From positions 1 through 26,521 of the IMG/VR virus record IMGVR_UViG_3300044712_000146: a stretch of 26,521 bases of DNA, one strand, 5' to 3'. The notes beneath the pieces were generated by a model. The model had not been told where the DNA came from. It did no database searches and saw only the letters and a program-made list of their open reading frames with translations. Shown piece by piece: positions 1 to 4,962 of the stretch. Source of the stretch: a virus. Made by a program: the position numbers and the translations under genes. Within the stretch, counting starts at the first letter, position 1; each line of letters opens with the position of its first letter.

Positions 1-1
1 A

Positions 2-550
2 GTCAGCCAATGGTTCACAAAACCAAACACCGCCGTTTACGATCTCGGATGCTCCACAGGAAAACTCCTAGAACGGATCCCACACGACGGCTGGAAGATC
101 GGCATCGATCAGTCAACGAACCTGCTCCCAAAGTCGCATGACCTAACGGACTACATCGCTGAAGATTTACGACACTTCGCCTTCCGACACAAAGCATCGC
201 TCGTGCTATCGATCTTCACCCTCCAGTTCATTCCGCCAACGGATCGGCTCGCCATCCTCGAAAAGATCTACGACTCGATGACCGACGGAGGAGCCTTCAT
301 CTGGGCAGAGAAGGTCAGATCCGAGTCTGGCTTTTGGCAAGAGATTCAAACCTTCGCCCACTACGACTACAAAGCCAACTACTTCACACCGCAAGAGATC
401 CTCGCCAAAGAACACGATCTCCGCAAAATGATGTGGCCCAACACCACCGCCGAAAACATCCACCTAGCATCACAGGCAGGTTTCGACATAACACGATCAG
501 AAGCAATCTGGAAGTTCCACAACTTCGAGTGCCTAATTCTAGTAAAATAA
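2..550 (+). CDS. CmoA-like SAM-dependent methyltransferase family protein (5' partial)
   Basis: The frame is open from the left edge, so the start is outside the window and 182 residues are visible. A class I methyltransferase SAM-binding motif VYDLGCSTGKLLERI lies at about nt 35-79, followed by FTLQF (nt 215-229), then RLAILEKIYDSM, DGGAFIWAEKV and a C-terminal HNFECLILVK. This order matches CmoA as I know it (LGCSTG, FTLQF, LLxKIY, PGGALxLSEK, C-terminal FNFGSLVALK). CmoA makes carboxy-S-adenosylmethionine from SAM and prephenate for the tRNA wobble base cmo5U34. Family membership is inferred from these motifs; the actual substrate is not shown and a different small-molecule or tRNA methyltransferase is possible. 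Its GATC-rich composition matches the bulk of the phage. The stop codon overlaps a putative promoter repeat for the next gene. Confidence 0.72.
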   Translation, partial: VSQWFTKPNTAVYDLGCSTGKLLERIPHDGWKIGIDQSTNLLPKSHDLTDYIAEDLRHFAFRHKASLVLSIFTLQFIPPTDRLAILEKIYDSMTDGGAFIWAEKVRSESGFWQEIQTFAHYDYKANYFTPQEILAKEHDLRKMMWPNTTAENIHLASQAGFDITRSEAIWKFHNFECLILVK

Positions 551-567
551 AACACAAGTTCTATAAA
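543..567 (+). repeat. Direct repeat copy A, probable promoter of the DNA methyltransferase gene
   Basis: The 19-nt block TAAAATAAAACACAAGTTC (543-561), one mismatch, then ATAAA recurs at 1395-1419, so 24 of 25 bases agree. TAAAAT (543-548) fits an actinobacterial -10 hexamer (TANNNT) and overlaps the stop codon of the upstream gene. The promoter role is inferred from composition and position; no convincing -35 box is seen. Confidence 0.6.
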
Positions 568-597
568 AGATTATCTTCGACAAAAGAAAAAAGGGAA

Positions 598-1368
598 ATG
601 ACAAAAACATCAGGAAACAACACAGGGCTAGAACTAAACAAGATTTACATCGAAAACTGTATCGACACCATGAAAAAAATGGCAGACAACTCCATAAACC
701 TGACCGTTACTTCCCCCCCCTACGATGACCTTAGAACCTATAACGGCTACTCATTCGACTTTGAAACAATAGCCTCTGAACTCTATCGAGTAACAGCCCA
801 AGATGGCATCGTTGTCTGGGTTGTCGGCGACGCAACCAAAAACGGATCCGAAACAGGTTCAAGTTTTAGGCAAGCGCTCTACTTTATGAACTTAGGTTTC
901 AAACTACACGACACCATGATCTACGAAAAAAACTCGCCAGCCTACCCAGCATCACGCAATAGTAACCGTTACACGCAAATTTTTGAGTATATGTTTGTGT
1001 TCGCAAAAGGAACTGTGCCAAAACAACTAATTTGTGACAAACCAAATAAATGGGCAGGACACAAGGACTTTTCAGGAAAACTAAAAAATCCAGTCCCAGA
1101 CTTTAGCCCCCGAAATAACATTTGGCGTTATGTCACATCATTCAACGGAATCAAACACCCAGCGCCATTCCCAGAACAACTCGCTTATGACCACATCGTG
1201 TCGTGGTCAAAAAAGGAAGATGTCGTTTATGACCCATTCATGGGAAGCGGAACAACGGCAAAGATGGCGCTACTCGCAGAAAGAAACTTCATCGGAAGTG
1301 AGATCAGCGAAGAATACGCACTTATAGCCAACGAGCGCCTACAAAAGATGGACACAAAAAACAAATAA
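598..1368 (+). CDS. DNA methyltransferase, beta class (N4-cytosine or N6-adenine type)
   Basis: This is a 256-residue protein. Catalytic motif IV TSPPY is at residues 38-42 and the SAM-binding motif DPFMGSGTT is at 212-220, close to the C-terminus. That order (catalytic motif first, target-recognition region between, SAM motif last) defines the beta class of DNA amino-methyltransferases (N6_N4_Mtase family). SPPY is commonest in m4C enzymes but also occurs in m6A ones, so the modified base is uncertain. I chose ATG 598, just after AAGGGA; longer versions of the frame would overlap the CmoA-like gene by more than 200 nt. No restriction endonuclease is adjacent, so this is more likely an orphan enzyme for self-protection or regulation. 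It has only three GATC sites, is AT-richer than its flanks, and is bracketed by 25-nt direct repeats, which suggests acquisition as a separate cassette. Confidence 0.88.
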   Translation: MTKTSGNNTGLELNKIYIENCIDTMKKMADNSINLTVTSPPYDDLRTYNGYSFDFETIASELYRVTAQDGIVVWVVGDATKNGSETGSSFRQALYFMNLGFKLHDTMIYEKNSPAYPASRNSNRYTQIFEYMFVFAKGTVPKQLICDKPNKWAGHKDFSGKLKNPVPDFSPRNNIWRYVTSFNGIKHPAPFPEQLAYDHIVSWSKKEDVVYDPFMGSGTTAKMALLAERNFIGSEISEEYALIANERLQKMDTKNK

Positions 1369-1371
1369 ACA

Positions 1372-1393
1372 CCTTTTTAGAGCATCAAAAAGG
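1372..1393. terminator. Small inverted repeat after the DNA methyltransferase, possible terminator
   Basis: A perfect 7-bp stem CCTTTTT (1372-1378) / AAAAAGG (1387-1393) with an 8-nt loop begins 3 nt after the methyltransferase stop. On the + strand it is not followed by a T-run; on the - strand a T-rich stretch does follow, but there is no - strand gene. It may close the methyltransferase cassette. Confidence 0.35.
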
Positions 1394-1394
1394 A

Positions 1395-1419
1395 TAAAAT
1401 AAAACACAAGTTCGATAAA
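1395..1419 (+). repeat. Direct repeat copy B, probable promoter of the LexA-like regulator
   Basis: This is the second copy of the repeat at 543-567, differing at one position. TAAAAT (1395-1400) is the candidate -10. A start near 1407 would give a short leader containing the ribosome-binding site AAAGGGA (1418-1424) six bases before ATG 1429. Confidence 0.58.
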
Positions 1420-1428
1420 GGGAAAAGT

Positions 1429-1647
1429 ATGCGACCAGTTTCACCCAAAGCCTTGGAGATCCTCTCCTACATCAAGGGCTACCAAGACCACAACGGCTAC
1501 ACACCAAGCCTCCGAGAGATCGCCTCACACTTCGTGATCGTCAGCCCCTCCACAATCAAGTTCCACCTCGACAAACTAGAGAACCTCGGCTACATAGAGC
1601 GCAAGGCCGGAACACCCCGAGCCATCCGAGTAGTGGATCGAGCCTAA
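1429..1647 (+). CDS. LexA N-terminal-type winged helix DNA-binding protein
   Basis: This 72-residue protein matches the LexA DNA-binding domain along its whole length: an opening helix ending ALEILSYIKGY, the typical NGYTPSLREIASHF turn region, a recognition helix SPSTIKFHLDKLENLGYIER, and a wing with TPRAIRV. It lacks the C-terminal self-cleaving peptidase domain (usual LexA length is about 200 residues), so it cannot respond to RecA by self-cleavage. A role as a repressor or competitor at SOS-box-like operators is inferred. It has its own putative promoter and a good ribosome-binding site. High GATC content groups it with the native phage genes. Confidence 0.85.
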   Translation: MRPVSPKALEILSYIKGYQDHNGYTPSLREIASHFVIVSPSTIKFHLDKLENLGYIERKAGTPRAIRVVDRA

Positions 1648-1649
1648 AA

Positions 1650-1778
1650 ATGTCAGAGATCGCCGTCATCATCTCTCTGACCTCACTCGTAATCGCCCTC
1701 ACCACCGTCAACACCGCCTACCGTTACAAAACCAAAAACCCAAAACGCCGAAACAAAAAAGGAAACCACAATGGCTAA
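1650..1778 (+). CDS. Small single-pass membrane protein, unknown function
   Basis: This 42-residue protein starts two bases after the regulator's stop. A hydrophobic segment IAVIISLTSLVIALTTV (residues 4-20) could span the membrane and is followed by a very basic tail rich in K, R and N. The start follows from position; there is no clear ribosome-binding site, so translational coupling is likely. Its end overlaps the next small gene by 8 nt. I do not recognise a family. Confidence 0.5.
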   Translation: MSEIAVIISLTSLVIALTTVNTAYRYKTKNPKRRNKKGNHNG

Positions 1779-1905
1779 AGGCAAAGGCAAACCATCCGCC
1801 CCAGCATCCAAAACCACCACGGATCGCAAAAACGGCAAAGCCTCCAAAAAACGCCCACAGATTTGGGATCCAGAGAAGCGCCGACTCGTAACCAAGGTCA
1901 ACTAA
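1771..1905 (+). CDS. Small basic protein, unknown function
   Basis: This 44-residue protein is rich in Lys, Arg, Ala and Ser, with a C-terminal segment RPQIWDPEKRRLVTKVN. GGAAACCACA precedes ATG 1771 and gives a modest ribosome-binding site. The composition suggests nucleic-acid binding, but no motif supports that. It overlaps the upstream gene by 8 nt and the next one by one base (TAATG), so the group is probably translated in a coupled chain. Confidence 0.5.
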   Translation: MAKGKGKPSAPASKTTTDRKNGKASKKRPQIWDPEKRRLVTKVN

Positions 1906-1982
1906 TGGCAGAACTAATCGTGATCGCCCTGATCGCCCTGATCGGTATTACGCTCTTGATCCTGAAAGACCGCCAAGACTAA
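1905..1982 (+). CDS. 25-residue hydrophobic peptide
   Basis: The start is coupled to the previous stop by TAATG and the end is coupled in the same way to the RusA-like gene. Residues 4-20 (LIVIALIALIGITLLIL) are almost all aliphatic and the C-terminus is charged (KDRQD), so it would sit in the membrane. Four of its five ATC Ile codons are preceded by a codon ending in G, making GATC each time. It could be a real micro-protein or only a coupling ORF. Confidence 0.4.
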   Translation: MAELIVIALIALIGITLLILKDRQD

Positions 1983-2395
1983 TGCCAACGCTCCACACCG
2001 TGATCGACCACAAAGCCAGACCACAAGGCTCCAAAAACCCCTACCGAAACAAACACACAGGGCAGGTCATCCTCGTAGAAGCAAACAAAGGGCTGAAACA
2101 ATCACGGCGTGAACTCTCCACATGGCTGATCTTGGAAGCAACACGGCAAGGCTGGGAAATCCCAAACAAAGACACACCGATCCACATCGACCTGATCTTC
2201 ACCTTCACCAAACCCAAAACCGCCAAAAGACTCCACCACACAACCAAACCCGATGCCGACAAACTAATCCGCTACACACTCGATGCCGTCAGCGACTCAC
2301 TCCGAATCTGGATAGACGACTGCCAAATCACCACAGGCACATGGCACAAACAATACGGCGACACCGACCAGATCGAACTCACGATCACCTACTAG
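1982..2395 (+). CDS. rusA: RusA-family Holliday-junction resolvase
   Basis: This 137-residue protein has the usual RusA length. The family core is clear: an N-terminal strand with ARPQGSKNPYRN, the central KPDADKLIRYTLDAVSD stretch with its acidic metal-binding residues, then IWIDDCQIT and a basic KQYG after it. RusA is a dimeric endonuclease that resolves four-way junctions during phage recombination and before packaging. The start codon overlaps the previous stop (TAATG). It lies next to SSB and upstream of terminase, which is a common place for replication and recombination genes in siphoviruses. Confidence 0.85.
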   Translation: MPTLHTVIDHKARPQGSKNPYRNKHTGQVILVEANKGLKQSRRELSTWLILEATRQGWEIPNKDTPIHIDLIFTFTKPKTAKRLHHTTKPDADKLIRYTLDAVSDSLRIWIDDCQITTGTWHKQYGDTDQIELTITY

Positions 2396-2409
2396 GGGGA
2401 AACACAGGA

Positions 2410-2700
2410 ATGAGCAGGAATCCTTACGAGCCAACACCACTCGTTCCTGACCGCCCAGACTTCGACACCACCGAAGCCAACTGCGCCAAAACCTTCTACC
2501 AAGGCAACCTAATCGACCCCGAAATCTGGTTCACCAACGCACTACAACACCAAGCCGTCAAAATCTGTCGCACCTGCCCCCTAGTATCAGCCTGTGCCGA
2601 ATACGCACTAAAACACCAAATCGAATACGGAGTGTGGGGCGGCCTGACAGAACAAAACCGCAAAGACCTACGCAAAAGACCACGCAAACCCATCAAATAA
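2410..2700 (+). CDS. WhiB-family iron-sulfur transcriptional regulator
   Basis: This 96-residue protein has the four conserved cysteines C25, C53, C56 and C62 (the C...C-x2-C-x5-C arrangement) that hold the [4Fe-4S] cluster. The GVWGG turn follows at residues 74-78 and the tail is basic (KDLRKRPRKPIK), suited to AT-hook-like DNA contact. WhiB proteins bind the principal sigma factor and tune transcription in actinobacteria. Phage members are known to modulate host transcription or superinfection, and a similar role here is inferred. I chose ATG 2410, which follows the strong ribosome-binding site AGGGGGA (2394-2400); earlier in-frame starts overlap the resolvase. The gene contains no GATC at all, unlike most of the window. 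Confidence 0.92.
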   Translation: MSRNPYEPTPLVPDRPDFDTTEANCAKTFYQGNLIDPEIWFTNALQHQAVKICRTCPLVSACAEYALKHQIEYGVWGGLTEQNRKDLRKRPRKPIK

Positions 2701-2717
2701 CAACAGGAAGGCACACA

Positions 2718-3182
2718 ATGAACGACCTCACCATCACCATCACAGGCAACCTAGCCGACGACCCAGAACTGCGCTACACCCAGTCAGGAATCGCAGTCGC
2801 CACCATCCGAATAGGCGTAAACAACCGCACCTACAACAAAACCACACAACAATACGAAGATGGCGAAACCACATGGATCCGAGCAACCGCATGGCGTGAC
2901 CTAGCCGAAAACATCACCCAAAGCCTCACCAAAGGCACCCGAGTGATCGTCACAGGCAAACTCAAGCAACCATCCGCCTACCAAACCGCATCAGGTGAAA
3001 CCCGAGCATCCCTCGAACTCGAAATCGACGAAATCGGCGCATCCCTACGGTACGCAACCGCCACAATCAACAAAATCGCTCGCACCACCGACAACACAAC
3101 CGACCAATGGAACAAAACCCCACAACCACAAACAAACCTGTGGGCAAACCCAGCACCAATCACAGACGACACCCCCTTCTAG
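2718..3182 (+). CDS. ssb: Single-stranded DNA-binding protein
   Basis: This 154-residue protein has an OB-fold: ITGNLADDPELRYTQSG, then a TIRIGVNNR strand, TWIRATAWRDLAENI, and KGTRVIVTGKL, all standard SSB signatures. A Gln/Asn/Pro-rich linker leads to the acidic tip ITDDTPF, equivalent to the DDDIPF-type tail through which SSB recruits partner proteins. ATG 2718 follows AGGAAG. The protein would coat single-stranded DNA during phage replication and recombination, in keeping with the RusA-like gene nearby. It has only two GATC sites and a strongly A/C-rich coding strand. Confidence 0.93.
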   Translation: MNDLTITITGNLADDPELRYTQSGIAVATIRIGVNNRTYNKTTQQYEDGETTWIRATAWRDLAENITQSLTKGTRVIVTGKLKQPSAYQTASGETRASLELEIDEIGASLRYATATINKIARTTDNTTDQWNKTPQPQTNLWANPAPITDDTPF

Positions 3183-3236
3183 GAGCAACCAAGGGTACAA
3201 AAAAGGCAAAATAGAACTCTCGGACTAGAACAGGGT

Positions 3237-3248
3237 TACAATCAAACT
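3237..3248 (+). promoter_or_regulatory. Putative leaderless promoter before small terminase
   Basis: TACAAT (3237-3242) is a TANNNT -10 placed six bases before ATG 3249, so transcription would begin at or next to the start codon, and no ribosome-binding site is present. The same spacing recurs before 24398 and 25199. It sits in a 66-nt gap between SSB and the late genes and could be the late or structural promoter. No good -35 box is seen. Confidence 0.5.
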
Positions 3249-3704
3249 ATGGCTAGACCAAAAGGAAAAGCACCCAAACCCGAAGTGCTACAAAAAGAAA
3301 CCGAAGTAGTAGCCCTACGCCGTCAAGGTCACACATGGGATCAAATAGCCCAAATCGTCGGCTACTCAGATCCATCAGGCGCACACAGCGCCTACATGAG
3401 AGCATCCGCCCGAGTAGTAGCCGAAGATGTAGAAGCGATCCGCCAAATCGAAACCCAAAGACTCGATATGCTCCAATCGGCGTATTGGATCCAAGCCATG
3501 TCAGGCGATGTACCTGCCGGCCTCCAAGTGCTACGCATCATGGAACGCCGATCAAAACTCCTCGGACTGGATCAGCCAGTACGCCAGCAAGTAGAGGTAA
3601 CAACTTATGACCCAGCCAACATCGATGCCGAAGTCGCTAAACTCGTTGCCCTCCTTGATAGCGGCAAGACAGGTGAAGTGGGAACGCCTCCAAGCACGAC
3701 CTAA
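3249..3704 (+). CDS. Terminase small subunit (probable)
   Basis: This 151-residue protein starts with a basic segment and a helix-turn-helix: EVVALRRQGHTWDQIAQIVGYSDPSGAHSAYMRA (about residues 18-51). A long helical region with RQIETQRLDMLQSAYW and LRIMERRSKLLGLD follows. This layout is typical of small terminase subunits in actinophages, which recognise the packaging site on concatemeric DNA and recruit the large subunit. Position directly upstream of an unmistakable large terminase supports the call. The 3' end overlaps the large subunit gene in another frame. Confidence 0.8.
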   Translation: MARPKGKAPKPEVLQKETEVVALRRQGHTWDQIAQIVGYSDPSGAHSAYMRASARVVAEDVEAIRQIETQRLDMLQSAYWIQAMSGDVPAGLQVLRIMERRSKLLGLDQPVRQQVEVTTYDPANIDAEVAKLVALLDSGKTGEVGTPPSTT

Positions 3705-4953
3705 CCAGTTACCGCCAGACAACACAGACTGGCGAGTGTTCATGGCGATCGCAGGGCGTGGCTTCGGTAAAACGAAACTCGCCGCAGAATGGCTCGCTAA
3801 ACAGGCGATCCGTAAACCAAACTCTCGCTGGGCTGTAATCGCTAAAACCTTTGCGGATGTGCGTGACACTTGCTTTGAGGGCGACTCTGGGCTAGTCAAC
3901 ATCCTTAGAGAATACGGAGTGCTACGCAACTACAACAGATCTATGGGCGAGATCTTCCTAATCAATGGATCCAAGATCAAGGGCTTCTCAAGTGAGGAAC
4001 CTGACCGCTTGCGTGGCCCACAGCACGACGGTGGATGGTGTGACGAGTTCGCATCCTTCAGCGACTTTAGTGTTTGGGATAACTACATTATGGGCGCACG
4101 ACTAGGCGACCACCCCCAAACCTTGATCACCACTACCCCCAGACCACTAAAGCGACTGCGTGAACTCTCCTCTAAGGAAGGCACGATCACAGTCCGAGGA
4201 TCCACCTACGAAAACTCAGACAACCTAGCCCCCTCGTTTATTGAGGAACTCCGCCTCTCCTACGAAGGCACACGCCTCGGCAGACAGGAACTCTACGGCG
4301 AGATCCTTGAAGATGTCGAAGGCGCACTCTGGACTAGCGGAGGCATCGAAGATGATCGAGTCAAAGAGGCACCCCCTCTGGCTCGTATCGTGGTGGCGAT
4401 CGACCCAGCCGTAACCTCGGGCGAAAACTCAGACGAAACAGGCATAGTCGTAGCAGGTATCTCCACCGATGCCCACTACTACATCCTCGAAGATCTCTCC
4501 ATGCGAGGCACCCCACAACAATGGGCGAGAGTCGCCGTCGATGCCTTCCACCGTTGGAAGGCTGACCGCATCGTAGGCGAAACAAACAACGGAGGCGACA
4601 TGATCGAACTCCTGCTACGCCAAGTCGATCCAGTCATCCCTTACCGTAAAGTCACAGCCACTCGAGGCAAACTCGTGAGAGCAGAACCAGTCGCCGCCCT
4701 TTCAGAACAACACCGCCTACACATGGTCGGACTATTCGAGAAGTTAGAGGAGCAGATGTGTACATTCACCCCAGACTCCGATGTGTCACCTGACCACCTC
4801 GATGCGATGGTGTGGGCAGTCCACGAACTAATGGAGGGACAGTCGGCTATTATGGGACTAGCGGCGTTAGCGAAGTTCTGCCTATCTTGTAGGATGCCAG
4901 CCCCTCGCACCGCAACAGTTTGCCCATCGTGTCATCAACCGTTAGGGGAATAG
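3607..4953 (+). CDS. terL: Terminase large subunit with C-terminal zinc ribbon
   Basis: This 448-residue packaging ATPase-nuclease has Walker A GRGFGKT at residues 50-56 and Walker B GGWCDEF at 142-148. The RNase H-like nuclease has D266 (VAIDPAV), E325 (VGETNNGGD) and D399 (HLDAMVWA). It drives DNA into the prohead through the portal and makes the end cuts. Unusually, the extreme C-terminus carries C425-x2-C428 and C439-x2-C442, a zinc ribbon. The start is uncertain: ATG 3607 has GAGG upstream but overlaps the small subunit by 98 nt; ATG 3625 and GTG 3673 are in-frame alternatives. I prefer 3607 because the N-terminal helix before ARPNQLPP is normal in this family. Confidence 0.93.
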   Translation: MTQPTSMPKSLNSLPSLIAARQVKWERLQARPNQLPPDNTDWRVFMAIAGRGFGKTKLAAEWLAKQAIRKPNSRWAVIAKTFADVRDTCFEGDSGLVNILREYGVLRNYNRSMGEIFLINGSKIKGFSSEEPDRLRGPQHDGGWCDEFASFSDFSVWDNYIMGARLGDHPQTLITTTPRPLKRLRELSSKEGTITVRGSTYENSDNLAPSFIEELRLSYEGTRLGRQELYGEILEDVEGALWTSGGIEDDRVKEAPPLARIVVAIDPAVTSGENSDETGIVVAGISTDAHYYILEDLSMRGTPQQWARVAVDAFHRWKADRIVGETNNGGDMIELLLRQVDPVIPYRKVTATRGKLVRAEPVAALSEQHRLHMVGLFEKLEEQMCTFTPDSDVSPDHLDAMVWAVHELMEGQSAIMGLAALAKFCLSCRMPAPRTATVCPSCHQPLGE

Positions 4954-4962
4954 GATCTAGGT

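Noticed and set aside
203-550. A shorter gene starting at GTG 203
   Set aside because: The frame is open to the left edge and the SAM-binding motif lies upstream of 203, so the short form would remove the core of the enzyme.
334-597. An upstream extension of the DNA methyltransferase frame
   Set aside because: It overlaps the CmoA-like gene in another frame, shows no family similarity, and ATG 598 leaves the complete methyltransferase.
2122-2409. Longer start for the WhiB gene
   Set aside because: The added segment is a His/Arg/Gln-rich shadow of the RusA-like gene; a strong ribosome-binding site precedes ATG 2410.
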